Source: a bacterium
GTDB taxonomy: Bacteria > Sysuimicrobiota > Sysuimicrobiia > Sysuimicrobiales > Segetimicrobiaceae
Direction of reading: 5' to 3'
Length of the DNA stretch: 36,926 nt
NCBI GenBank assembly: GCA_035691305.1
Contig: DASSJF010000002.1
Span: 1-36,926, forward strand
The translations under genes were made by a program, and so were the position numbers. The notes beneath the pieces are model-generated. The model did no database searches. It was not told where the DNA came from and worked only from the letters and a program-made list of their open reading frames with translations. This document shows, in pieces, positions 18,438-26,377 of the stretch (position 1 is its first letter; each line of letters starts with the position of its first letter).

Positions 18438-18456
18438 CCCGCGTCGGGGACGCGGG
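18438..18456. repeat. Inverted repeat (8-bp arms, GGG loop) between the divergent M28-like genes
   Basis: CCCGCGTC at 18438-18445 and GACGCGGG at 18449-18456 are exact reverse complements around a 3-base loop. The site lies 26 bases upstream of the GTG of the minus-strand hydrolase and about 100 bases upstream of the plus-strand one. It is therefore placed to act as a shared operator or as a leader hairpin of the minus-strand message. A second, weaker pair (CCGGCC and GGCCGG) follows near 18462-18482. Confidence 0.4.
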
Positions 18457-18555
18457 CTTCGCCGGCCGAGGGCTCTGGCCGGGCGTGGCGCTCTTCGACG
18501 CGACGCCAGGGACGCCTCCCGCGGGCTTCGAAGTGCAGAGCCGGAGGTGAGGTCC

Positions 18556-20304
18556 TTGGCGGCTCCTCTGGAAACGGCGGCCGCGGCGGTCCGGCCGGAC
18601 CGGCTCGCCGGCCATCTCGAGTGGTTCGCGGGCGTGCGGCGCGACACGGGCGGGCCCGGCGAGGGCCGGGCGGCCGAGTACATCGCCGGGCAACTGCGCG
18701 ACGCAGGCGTGCCTGTCGAAGTGCACGAGTTCGACGCGTTCCTCAGTTATCCGATCCGGGCGACGCTCCAGGTGCTGGAACCGGAGCGGCTCACGCTCCC
18801 GTGCCTCACGCACTCGTTCGCGCGCTCCACCGGTCCGGACGGCATCGTCGCGGAGCTCGTCGAGGTCGGAGACGGCCGCGTGGAGCAGGGCGCGGGACGC
18901 GCGGCGCTCGTCAACGGCCTGTCGACGCCGGTGACGGTGCTGCGCGCGAGCCGGGCCGGGTGCGCCGCGGTGGTGTTCAGCAACCAGGATCGCGTGATCC
19001 ACAATATGATCGGCACGACGATCTGGGGCACCCCCGACCTCGATCAGGTCGACCGGCTGCCGCAGTGCCCCGCGGTCTCGGTGGACGTCGAGGGTGGCCG
19101 CGCGCTGCGCGGCCTGCTCGGGCGCGGCGGTCCGGTGCGCGTCCGGATCGCGGCGGAGGTCAAGACGGAGTGGCTGCGGTCGCTGCTGCCGGAGGCGACG
19201 ATTCCGGGCACCGGCGCCGGCGGCGCCGACCCGGAGCAGTTCGTGCTGGCCGGCGCGCATTATTGTTCCTGGAATGTCGGGATCACCGACAATGCGGTGG
19301 GGGACGCGTGCCTGCTGGAGGCGGCGCGTCTGCTCTGGGAACACCGCGCGGGGCTCGCCCGCGGCGTCCGGGTCTGCTGGTGGCCGGGCCACTCGCACGG
19401 CCGGTACAGCGGCTCGACGTGGTACGCGGACACCCGGTTCTTCGAGCTCGCCGACCGATGCCTCGCCTACTACAATGTCGACTCGCCGGGCGTGCGCGGC
19501 GCCACGCGGTACGTCGCGCGCAACACGACCGCGGACATCGAACGGTTTGCAAAGGCGATGATCACGCGCACGGTGGGCGCGACGGATCCGCCGGCCCACC
19601 GCCCGGCGCGGGCGGCCGACCAGTCGTTTCTGCCCAACGGCGTCTCGTCGTTTTCGATCTACCCGTTCCTGCCCGAAGACCACCCGGACTTTCGCGGATG
19701 GACGGGCGGGTCGGCCAACGCCTGGTGGTGGCACACGGACTTCGACACGCTCGAAAAGGCGGACTCGGCGGTCCTCGCGACCGACACGCGTATCGCGGTG
19801 ACGGCGGTCGGCGAGCTCGCGAACGCGCGCGTGTTGCCGCTCTCGCCGGGCGACACGGGCGAGGAGATCCGGAAGGCCGTGTCGGACCTGCAGCCCGGGC
19901 TCGGGACCCATCTCGATCTGCGGCCGCTCGTCGCCGACGCCGACGCGTTCATCGCGGCCGCGCGGAGTCTCGACGAGGCGCGAGACCGTCCCGGCGCCCC
20001 GCTCTCGACGCGGCGCCTCAACACGGCGCTCCTGCGCCTCAGCCGGATCCTGAACCCGGTCGTCTACAGTCGCCGCGGGCGGTTCTTCCACGACCCGGCG
20101 GAGTGGTCGCCGATCATGCGGGCGAGCGGGCGCTACGTGCTGCCGGGCCTCACGCCGGCCGCGGCGCTGCCGTCTCTCGCGGGCACCCGCGATTACGGAT
20201 TCCTGCGCGCGCAGCTGCGGCGCGAGTGCAACCGCATCCGCGCGGCGCTGCGCGAAGGAACCGGGCTGGCGGCCGGCGTCGCCGAGCGGCTCGGCCGGAC
20301 CTAG
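18556..20304 (+). CDS. M28-like metallohydrolase paralogue with GHSHGRYS motif
   Basis: This 582-residue paralogue is the divergent neighbour of the preceding hydrolase and shares its layout: M28 core with an inserted PA-like domain. With the TTG start, ligand equivalents are H235 (AGAHYCSW), D245 (GITDNAVGD), D309 (NVDSPG) and H393 (WWWHTDFDTLEKAD). The normal Glu-Glu motif is again replaced, by WWPGHSHGRYSGSTWY at about 275-290. The TTG at 18556 has GGAGG 8 bases upstream; a GTG at 18547 is in frame but its site is too close. The mid-region differs from the sister protein (EWLRSLLPEATIPGTG), suggesting different substrates. Its stop is 4 bases from the convergent dehydrogenase gene. Confidence 0.85.
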   Translation: MAAPLETAAAAVRPDRLAGHLEWFAGVRRDTGGPGEGRAAEYIAGQLRDAGVPVEVHEFDAFLSYPIRATLQVLEPERLTLPCLTHSFARSTGPDGIVAELVEVGDGRVEQGAGRAALVNGLSTPVTVLRASRAGCAAVVFSNQDRVIHNMIGTTIWGTPDLDQVDRLPQCPAVSVDVEGGRALRGLLGRGGPVRVRIAAEVKTEWLRSLLPEATIPGTGAGGADPEQFVLAGAHYCSWNVGITDNAVGDACLLEAARLLWEHRAGLARGVRVCWWPGHSHGRYSGSTWYADTRFFELADRCLAYYNVDSPGVRGATRYVARNTTADIERFAKAMITRTVGATDPPAHRPARAADQSFLPNGVSSFSIYPFLPEDHPDFRGWTGGSANAWWWHTDFDTLEKADSAVLATDTRIAVTAVGELANARVLPLSPGDTGEEIRKAVSDLQPGLGTHLDLRPLVADADAFIAAARSLDEARDRPGAPLSTRRLNTALLRLSRILNPVVYSRRGRFFHDPAEWSPIMRASGRYVLPGLTPAAALPSLAGTRDYGFLRAQLRRECNRIRAALREGTGLAAGVAERLGRT

Positions 20305-20308
20305 CGCC

Positions 20309-21385
20309 TCAGGCCAGCGCTTCCAGCACGGCGCGGCCCGCGGCGCGCGTCGAGGCGACGGTGCCGCCCGGCCGCAGGCCCAGCGAGCCGCCGGCCGCCG
20401 TCCGGTCGACGGCGGACCGGATCCGCGCCGCCGCGACGGGCAGGCCGAGCCACTCGAGCATCATCGCGCCGGCGAGGATCATCGACGCCGGGTTCGCGCG
20501 GTCCGTGCCGGCGATGTCCGGCGCCGAGCCGTGGACGGGTTCGAACAACCCGTGGCGCGCGCCCAAGTTGGCGGCGGGACAGAAGCCGAGGCCGCCGATC
20601 GTCGCGGCCGCGACATCGCTCACGATGTCGCCGATGAGGTTTTCCGCGAGCAGCACATCGAAGCGCCGCGACCGGTCGACGATCGCCGCCGCGGCGGCGT
20701 CCGCGTACACCGCGTCGAACTCGACGTCCGGATACAGCTCCGCGATCTCGCCCGCGACGCGGCGAAAGAAGGCGAACGACCGCAGCACGTTGGCCTTGTC
20801 GCAGCAGGTGACGCGCGCCCCGCCGCCGGCCGGGGATGCCGTCCGCGCCGCGGCGCGCCGGCGCGCGAGCTCGAAGGCGAGGCGCGCCACGCGCTCCGTG
20901 CCTTCGCGGCTGATCCGGATGCGGTCCTCGGCCGCCTCGGCGGTGACCTCGCCGCCGCCGCGGGTGGCGTACGCCCCCTCCGTGTTCTCGCGGACGATTA
21001 CGTAGTCGGTGCCCTCCGGCGCGATCGCGGGAACGCCCGGGACGCGGCGTACGGGCCGGACGTTCGCGAACAGCGTGAAGGCTTTGCGGAGCGGCCCGGC
21101 GACGGTGCCGGCCTCCGTGCCGTCGGCGTGCCGTACGCCCGGCAGGCCGGCGGGGCCCTTCAGCATCGCGCGCGCCGCGCGGCAGGCTTCGAGGACGTCG
21201 GGCGGGACGCTGCCGCCCGTGCGCGCAAACGCCCGCGTGCCGGCGTCGAGCCGCCGCCACTCGAGCCGCGCGCCGGCGTCCTCGGCCGCCGCCTCGAGCA
21301 CGGGGAGCGCCGCCGCCGTGATCTCGGGGCCGATGCCGTCGCCTTCCATGAGGGCGATCGCGTAGACGGTGGATGCGGGATCCAC
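20309..21385 (-). CDS. Isocitrate/isopropylmalate/tartrate-family NAD(P)-dependent beta-decarboxylating dehydrogenase
   Basis: This 358-residue cytoplasmic dehydrogenase oxidises and decarboxylates 2-hydroxy acids carrying a second carboxylate. Motifs in order are GDGIGPE (15-21), the substrate/cofactor stretch [13 protein letters not shown] (99-111), VRENTEGAY (131-139), CDKANVLR, and [15 protein letters not shown] in the nucleotide-binding region. VRENTEG is closer to isocitrate, homoisocitrate and tartrate enzymes than to leucine-pathway LeuB, which usually has RELTGG. No leuCD genes are nearby, so a catabolic role is more likely. The start is uncertain: GTG at 21385 gives a family-typical length, TTG at 21400 is an alternative, and neither has a strong ribosome-binding site. 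Longer in-frame starts would run into the divergent gene's leader. Confidence 0.85.
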   Translation of the reverse strand: MDPASTVYAIALMEGDGIGPEITAAALPVLEAAAEDAGARLEWRRLDAGTRAFARTGGSVPPDVLEACRAARAMLKGPAGLPGVRHADGTEAGTVAGPLRKAFTLFANVRPVRRVPGVPAIAPEGTDYVIVRENTEGAYATRGGGEVTAEAAEDRIRISREGTERVARLAFELARRRAAARTASPAGGGARVTCCDKANVLRSFAFFRRVAGEIAELYPDVEFDAVYADAAAAAIVDRSRRFDVLLAENLIGDIVSDVAAATIGGLGFCPAANLGARHGLFEPVHGSAPDIAGTDRANPASMILAGAMMLEWLGLPVAAARIRSAVDRTAAGGSLGLRPGGTVASTRAAGRAVLEALA

Positions 21386-21437
21386 GGCCGGGAAGTTCAA
21401 CGGCAGGACGGACGGTTCCCGGGAAAAAGAACCCGTG

Positions 21438-21459
21438 CACCGGCCCGCTTCGGCCGGTG
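21438..21459. repeat. Inverted repeat in the divergent leader before the flavin disulfide reductase gene
   Basis: CACCGGCC at 21438-21445 and GGCCGGTG at 21452-21459 form a perfect 8-bp stem with a 6-base loop (CGCTTC). It ends 10 bases before the GAGGAGG ribosome-binding site (21469-21475) of the plus-strand gene and lies about 50 bases upstream of the minus-strand dehydrogenase. No T-run follows, so it is not a standard terminator. A protein-binding operator or an mRNA leader hairpin is possible. Confidence 0.45.
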
Positions 21460-21480
21460 AGCCCGTACGAGGAGGACAGC

Positions 21481-22869
21481 ATGACGCCACCCCCGGTACG
21501 CTACGATGCCATCGTGATCGGGTCGGGCCAGGCCGGCACGCCGCTCGCGCGCGCCCTCGCCGGGGCCGGCCGCCGCACGGCGTTGATCGAGAGCACCCAC
21601 GTCGGCGGAACGTGCGTCAACGAGGGCTGCACGCCCACCAAGACGATGGTGGCGAGCGCGCGCGTCGCATATCTCGCACGCCGCGGCGCGGACTACGGGG
21701 TGCGCACCGGTGATGTGTCCGTGGACATGGTCAAGGTGCGCGAGCGCAAGCGCGCGATCGTGGACAAGTTCCGCGGCGGCAGCGAGAGGAGCCTGGCCAA
21801 GCTCGAGCGCCTGGAGCTCGTCCGGGGCGAAGCGCGCTTCACCGGTCCACACGACCTCGACGTGGCGGACGGCTCCGGCGGCAGCCGGTCCGTGTCGAGC
21901 GACCTGGTCTTCTTGAACGTCGGCGCGCGGCCGTCGAAGCCGCCGCTGCCCGGCTTGGACGCCGTGCCGCACCTCGACTCGACTTCCATCATGGAGCTGG
22001 AGGCGGCGCCCGAACACCTGCTGGTCCTCGGCGGCGGGTACATCGGCATCGAGTTCGGCCAGATGTTCCGGCGGTTTGGCAGCCGCGTGTCGATCGTGCA
22101 GCGCGGCATGCATCTGCTCGCGCGGGAAGACGCGGACGTCGCGGAGGCGGTGGAAGGCATTCTGCGCGAAGACGGGATCGAGGTGCTGCTGAACACGGAG
22201 GCGCGCGGCGTCGAGCGCGGCGCGGACGGCGCGATTCGCCTCCGGGTGCGCGAGAGCGGGATCGAGCGGACGTTGAGCGGCTCGCACCTGCTGGTCGCGG
22301 CAGGACGCGCCCCGAACACCGACCGCCTGAACCTCAAGGCCGCCGGCATCGCGCACGATCACCGCGGGTTCATCCGCGTCAACGACCGGCTGGAAACGAA
22401 CGTACCGGGCGTCTACTGCCTCGGCGACGCCAAGGACGGGCCGGCGTTCACGCATATTTCGTACGACGACTTCCGGGTCGTGCAGACCAACGTCCTCGGC
22501 GGCGGCGGCGCGAGCATCGCAAACCGCATCGTGCCGTACTGCGTGTTCATGGACCCGGAGCTCGGCCGCGTCGGGCTCACCGAAGCCGAGGCGCGCCGGC
22601 AGGGACACCCGGTGCGGGTGTTCACGACGCCGATGAGGGGCGCGGCGCGCGCGCTCGAGATGGGCGAAACGCGCGGTCTGATGAAGGCCGTGGTCGACGA
22701 GCGGTCGCAGCAGATCCTGGGCTGCGCGATCCTCGGCGTGACGGGCGGTGAGGTGATGACGGTCGTCCAAGCGGCCATCATGGGCCGCCTGCCGTACACG
22801 GCGCTGCGGGATGCCGCGATCGCGCATCCCACCATGGCGGAATCGCTCAACAATCTCTTCGACCAATAG
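21481..22869 (+). CDS. Class I pyridine nucleotide-disulfide oxidoreductase, mercuric-reductase-like
   Basis: This 462-residue FAD enzyme is from the glutathione reductase/lipoamide dehydrogenase/MerA superfamily. The N-terminal FAD-binding GSGQAG is at 14-19 and the redox-active disulfide is C45-VNEG-C50. The NAD(P)-binding [10 protein letters not shown] is in the middle, and the second FAD motif is [12 protein letters not shown]-terminal dimerisation domain ends with [12 protein letters not shown], which supplies the His-Glu acid-base pair position. The N-terminal metal-binding domain and C-terminal cysteine pair of true mercuric reductases are absent, so mercury reduction is not supported. 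It has a strong GAGGAGG site and starts a four-gene operon; the next gene is 17 bases downstream. It may recycle a thiol or dihydrolipoamide-like cofactor; the substrate is unknown. Confidence 0.88.
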   Translation: MTPPPVRYDAIVIGSGQAGTPLARALAGAGRRTALIESTHVGGTCVNEGCTPTKTMVASARVAYLARRGADYGVRTGDVSVDMVKVRERKRAIVDKFRGGSERSLAKLERLELVRGEARFTGPHDLDVADGSGGSRSVSSDLVFLNVGARPSKPPLPGLDAVPHLDSTSIMELEAAPEHLLVLGGGYIGIEFGQMFRRFGSRVSIVQRGMHLLAREDADVAEAVEGILREDGIEVLLNTEARGVERGADGAIRLRVRESGIERTLSGSHLLVAAGRAPNTDRLNLKAAGIAHDHRGFIRVNDRLETNVPGVYCLGDAKDGPAFTHISYDDFRVVQTNVLGGGGASIANRIVPYCVFMDPELGRVGLTEAEARRQGHPVRVFTTPMRGAARALEMGETRGLMKAVVDERSQQILGCAILGVTGGEVMTVVQAAIMGRLPYTALRDAAIAHPTMAESLNNLFDQ

Positions 22870-22886
22870 CAAAAGGGGGGCGCGGC

Positions 22887-23753
22887 GTGGCGAAGCATCT
22901 GGTCTGCCTGACGTTTGATTTCGACGCGATCTCGATCTGGGTCCGGCGCGGTCAGACGACGCCGACGGCGCTGTCGCGCGGCGAGTTTGGCGTCGTCGGC
23001 GCCGAGCGCATCCTCGATCTGCTGCGCGCCCGCCGCATTCCGGCGACCTGGTTCATCCCCGGCCACACGCTCGACACCTATCCGGACACCTGCCGGCGCA
23101 TCCACGCGGAGGGCCACGAGATCGCGCATCATGGCTATCTCCACGAGCCGCCGGCCACGCTCGCCCGCGACGATGAGGACCGCGTGCTCGTCCGCGGCCT
23201 CGAGGCGATTCGGCGCATCACCGGCGGCGCGCCGAAAGGCTACCGCTCGCCGTCGTGGGATCTCAGCCCGCACACCATCCCGCTCCTGCTCGCCCACGGC
23301 TTCGCCTACGACTCGAGCATGATGGCGCACGACCACCTGCCGTACCGCGCGCGTCAGGGCGACGAGGTCGGGCCGGACGGGGCCGTGCGCTGGGGCGGGG
23401 TGACGCCGCTCATCGAGATGCCGGTGTCGTGGTCCCTTGACGACTATCCCGTGTTCGAGCGGTTTTCCGGCCCGAACGGCATTTCGCCCGGGTTGATGCC
23501 GGCGGCCGGGGTGCTCGACAACTGGGTCGACGACTTCCGCTACATGGCGCGCGAGGCGGAGTGGGGTGTGCTGACCTACACCTTTCACCCGCAGGTCAGC
23601 GGCCGGGGCCACCGGATGCTGACGATCGAACGGCTGATCGACGCCACGCGCGATCTCGGCGCGACGTTCGCACGCATGGACGAAGCCGCGGCCGAATTCG
23701 CTGCGCGCGACCGCGGCACCGGCGCCGCTGGGGCCCGGGGGCCGGCGCGATGA
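22887..23753 (+). CDS. Polysaccharide-deacetylase-family amidohydrolase (PgdA/PuuE/cyclic-imidase type)
   Basis: This 288-residue metal-dependent hydrolase is from the NodB/CE4 superfamily. Motif 1 is TFDFDA (D11, D13), the zinc-binding motif is H82-GYL-H86 within HEIAHHGYLHE, and motif 3 is RSPSWDLS. No signal peptide is present, so it is cytoplasmic and unlikely to act on the cell wall. The compact cytoplasmic members related to Helicobacter PgdA, PuuE allantoinase and bacterial cyclic imidases hydrolyse small cyclic amides or imides. That activity would fit the nearby hydantoinase genes. The start is GTG at 22887. It overlaps the enolase gene by 4 bases. The substrate is inferred only from family and neighbourhood. 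Confidence 0.85.
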   Translation: MAKHLVCLTFDFDAISIWVRRGQTTPTALSRGEFGVVGAERILDLLRARRIPATWFIPGHTLDTYPDTCRRIHAEGHEIAHHGYLHEPPATLARDDEDRVLVRGLEAIRRITGGAPKGYRSPSWDLSPHTIPLLLAHGFAYDSSMMAHDHLPYRARQGDEVGPDGAVRWGGVTPLIEMPVSWSLDDYPVFERFSGPNGISPGLMPAAGVLDNWVDDFRYMAREAEWGVLTYTFHPQVSGRGHRMLTIERLIDATRDLGATFARMDEAAAEFAARDRGTGAAGARGPAR

Positions 23754-24850
23754 GGGTTACGGGCGGCGAGGCGGCGTGCTACCGCATCCGCCTGCGGGAG
23801 CCCTGGCAGAGCTCGAGCCACGTCATCAGCGTGTTTGAGCTCGTTACCGCGCGCCTGCGGACGGACACGGGGCGCGAGGGGGTGGGATGGGCGTTTACCG
23901 TCGGCGCCGGCGGGACGGCCATCACGTCGTTCCTCAATGACGACCTTCTGCCGAAGGCCGGGGGACTGGACCCGGCGCTTGTCGAGCGCGCGTGGAGCAC
24001 GCTGCACGGCACCGTGCGCGACGCCGCGCCCGGCGGCCTCGCGCTTCTGGGGCTGTCGGCGGTGGATATCGCGCTCTGGGACCTCAAAGCGCAGGCGGCC
24101 GGCGAGCCGCTGTACCGCCTGCTGGGCGGCGCGCGCGACCGGGCCGAGGCGTACGGCAGCGGCATCAACCTCAACCTGCCGGTCCCGGCGCTGCTCGCGC
24201 AGTTTCGCCGCTGGCGGGCGCGCGGCTTCCGCGCGTTCAAGATGAAGGTCGGCTCCGACGACGCGCGCGTCGACGTCGAGCGCGTACGCGCCGTTCGCGA
24301 GGAGATCGGGCCGGACGCGGTGCTGATGCTGGACGCGAACCAGAAGTGGACGGCGGGAGAGGCGGCCGGGCGGATCCGCGCGTTCGAGCCGTACGACCCG
24401 TACTGGATCGAGGAGCCCCTGCCGGCGGAGGACGTGGCCGGCCACGCCTGGCTGCGCGCGCGGGTGCGGTGCCCGATCGCGCTCGGCGAGAACCTTTTCT
24501 CCGCGGCGGCGTTCAACGAGTTTCTGCGGCACGGCGCCGTCGACGTCGTCCAGCCGGACGTCGTGCGGGTCGGCGGCATCACGCCGTTCCTCAAGATCGC
24601 GCACCTCGCCGAGGGCTACGGCATCCCGACCGCGCCGCACCTGGTGCTGGAGCTGTCGGGACAGCTCTGCTGCGCGATCCGCCACGCGTCGATGATCGAG
24701 GACCTCGACGGCGGCAACCTGCTTGACCTCGAAGCGCTCGAGGACCCGATTCACACCCAGGACGGGTACTTTACGCCGCCGGCCCGGCCGGGTCACGGGG
24801 TGCGGTTCAACTGGGACGCGCTCGCGCGCTGGAGGGCCGGCCGTGGGTGA
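23750..24850 (+). CDS. Enolase-superfamily enzyme, mandelate racemase / sugar-acid dehydratase type
   Basis: This 366-residue enzyme abstracts the proton next to a carboxylate, leading to racemisation or dehydration. The full catalytic set of the mandelate racemase subgroup is present: K164-x-K166 (FKMKVG), metal ligands D195, E221 and E247 (LDANQ, IEEP, GEN), and the D270/H297 dyad (QPDVVRVGG, APHLVLE). The RVGGITPFLKI stretch and the IEEP-to-GEN region recall talarate/galactarate dehydratases more than muconate cycloisomerases, which use a second Lys instead of the His. It is coupled to the deacetylase gene by a 4-base overlap and to the SDR gene by 8 bases. A hydroxy-acid or amide-derived acid substrate is plausible; the exact one is unknown. 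Confidence 0.9.
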   Translation: MRVTGGEAACYRIRLREPWQSSSHVISVFELVTARLRTDTGREGVGWAFTVGAGGTAITSFLNDDLLPKAGGLDPALVERAWSTLHGTVRDAAPGGLALLGLSAVDIALWDLKAQAAGEPLYRLLGGARDRAEAYGSGINLNLPVPALLAQFRRWRARGFRAFKMKVGSDDARVDVERVRAVREEIGPDAVLMLDANQKWTAGEAAGRIRAFEPYDPYWIEEPLPAEDVAGHAWLRARVRCPIALGENLFSAAAFNEFLRHGAVDVVQPDVVRVGGITPFLKIAHLAEGYGIPTAPHLVLELSGQLCCAIRHASMIEDLDGGNLLDLEALEDPIHTQDGYFTPPARPGHGVRFNWDALARWRAGRG

Positions 24851-25583
24851 CCTTTCCGGGAAGACCGTTCTGGTGACGGGGGCGGCGCGCGGCATCGGCC
24901 GCGCGGCGGCGGTGCGGTGCGCCGCGGAAGGCGCCGCGGTCGTCGCGGCCGACCTCGCGCCGCCGGAGGAGACCGCCGCCGCGGTGAAGGCCGCCGGCGG
25001 GCGGGTGCTGGCGCTAGCGGTCGATGTCGCGGATCACGAGGCGGTCCGTGCGATGGCCGTCGCCGCGATGCGGGAGTCGTCACGGGTCGACGTCCTCGTC
25101 TCGAACGCCGGCATCGGGTTTCCGGACCCGGTGCTCGAGATCACCGAGGAACGTTGGGACAAGGTGCTCGACGTGAACCTGAAAGGCGCGCTCTGGTGCG
25201 CGCAGGCGCTGCTGCCGCCGATGCTGGCGCGGCGGGCCGGGGCGCTCGTCTTCGTGTCATCGATCGCGGGCCGGCGCCTGAGCTTGATCAACGGCGTCCA
25301 CTACACGTGTTCGAAGTACGGCCTGATCGGGATGACGCGCCACCTCGCCTCGGAGCTCGCGGGAACCGGCGTCCGCGTCAACTGCGTCTGTCCGGGTCCG
25401 ACGGAGACCGATCTCCTTGATCGCTACACGGATGAAGCGAAGCGTCGCGAGATGGTCGCGCGCACGCCGCTGCGGCGGATCGCGCGGCCGGAGGACATCG
25501 CGGAGATCATCGCGTTCGCCGCCTCGGACCGCGCCCGTCACGTCCACGGCGCGATCCTGGACGTGAACGGCGGCCTCTACTGA
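24843..25583 (+). CDS. Short-chain dehydrogenase/reductase (SDR)
   Basis: This 246-residue classical SDR has TGAARGIG (12-19) for cofactor binding, Asp37 after the second strand (favouring NAD over NADP), NAG (88-90), the catalytic set N112, S140, Y154 and K158 (YTCSK), and the PGPTETDL segment after the active site. It ends GAILDVNGGLY, typical of the family. The GTG at 24843 overlaps the enolase gene by 8 bases, making it the final coupled gene of the operon. It likely oxidises a secondary alcohol produced or consumed by the same pathway; the substrate is not identifiable. Confidence 0.92.
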   Translation: MGDLSGKTVLVTGAARGIGRAAAVRCAAEGAAVVAADLAPPEETAAAVKAAGGRVLALAVDVADHEAVRAMAVAAMRESSRVDVLVSNAGIGFPDPVLEITEERWDKVLDVNLKGALWCAQALLPPMLARRAGALVFVSSIAGRRLSLINGVHYTCSKYGLIGMTRHLASELAGTGVRVNCVCPGPTETDLLDRYTDEAKRREMVARTPLRRIARPEDIAEIIAFAASDRARHVHGAILDVNGGLY

Positions 25584-25614
25584 AGGGGCGCGTGAACGAC
25601 GCCGTTCTGGAAAC

Positions 25615-25637
25615 CCGCCGGGTCGGGCGACCGGCGG
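25615..25637. terminator. Possible bidirectional terminator hairpin between convergent genes
   Basis: CCGCCGG at 25615-25621 pairs with CCGGCGG at 25631-25637 around a 9-base loop that can close further with a bulge. It sits in the 70-base gap between the convergent SDR and secreted-protein genes. There is no T-run on either strand, so intrinsic termination is uncertain. Confidence 0.35.
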
Positions 25638-25653
25638 ACTCGCGCGATCCCGG

Positions 25654-26169
25654 TTAGTCCCCGCGCGCCGTGAAGATCGAGCTGTAGTGCCCCGGCGGGA
25701 AGACGTACATCAGCGAGACCCGCTGGTCCAGCGCACCGCCGTTGTCGACTACGAACGCGATCCCGAGCTTGTCGTAGACGTACGTGCTGTCGTCTTGGTG
25801 CTCGTCGATCGAGTCTTCCTTGCCGTAGGCGCCGCGGAAGGCGCCGATGTCGGACCCGATCGCGATGCCGCGGTCGGTCTTGTACGAGTCGTCGAGCGAG
25901 ACGACCAAGGCGACGACCTTCTTGGTGTCCTTGTCGGCGATGATGCCGATGCGTTTGAGCGGCCAGTAGTAGCCCGTCATCGTGCCGGACGGCAGGTCGT
26001 CCGACGAGTGCAGCGGGCCGAGGGTCGATACCAGCGGATCCAGCACCTGACCCAGCTGATAGTCGCCGATCGCTTTCCCTGGGATGACGGACGAGCCCTG
26101 TGCCGCGGCGGCCGTGGCCATCGCGACAACGGCGGCCAGCGCGAGCGCATAGCTCGTGAGACGACGCAT
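25654..26169 (-). CDS. Secreted protein of unknown function
   Basis: This 171-residue protein has a clear signal peptide (MRR start, Ala/Val-rich core, cleavage likely near residues 22-24 before QGSS). The mature part has short repeated G-x-x-(I/L)-G units, IGDYQLGQ near 34-41 and IAIGSDIGAFRGAYG near 102-116, each followed by a predicted short helix and strands. This is a pattern seen in small periplasmic beta-rich domains. I do not recognise a named family. The ATG at 26169 has GAGGGGG upstream; a longer start at 26202 would add residues before the signal peptide. It is transcribed alone, divergently from the liv cluster, so it could be co-regulated with that importer, but nothing shows a functional link. 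Confidence 0.7.
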   Translation of the reverse strand: MRRLTSYALALAAVVAMATAAAAQGSSVIPGKAIGDYQLGQVLDPLVSTLGPLHSSDDLPSGTMTGYYWPLKRIGIIADKDTKKVVALVVSLDDSYKTDRGIAIGSDIGAFRGAYGKEDSIDEHQDDSTYVYDKLGIAFVVDNGGALDQRVSLMYVFPPGHYSSIFTARGD

Positions 26170-26377
26170 TGAAGCTACCCCCTCGTGTAGTTGGCGTGCC
26201 ATGAGTCGTGCCGCGTATTTACCCCGGACCAGACCGTAAACTTCAAACCCTCATACACCCGATTCGATGACGCATCGCGGGCGGGGAGGACTGCCTCTCT
26301 GACTCCTCGAACCGCGTTTGCCATTCACAATTACCGCGCGGCGTGAGGGCGCCCGCCGGCCCAAGGAGGCGATTTGA
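26170..26377. promoter_or_regulatory. Divergent control region before the liv importer and the secreted-protein gene
   Basis: This 208-bp region is locally AT-enriched at 26210-26270 and 26315-26335. On the minus strand, TTGAAG (26246-26241) and TAAATA (26221-26216) are a weak promoter candidate with a long 19-base spacer. On the plus strand, AAGGAGG at 26363-26369 sets the livK start at 26378. A TTCACAATT word at 26324-26332 also occurs in the 3511 control region. No riboswitch fold is evident by eye. Confidence 0.4.

Noticed and set aside
21481-22869. Mercury resistance gene merA
   Set aside because: The redox CVNEGC motif and fold match the superfamily, but the N-terminal heavy-metal domain, the C-terminal vicinal cysteines and any mer neighbours are missing.
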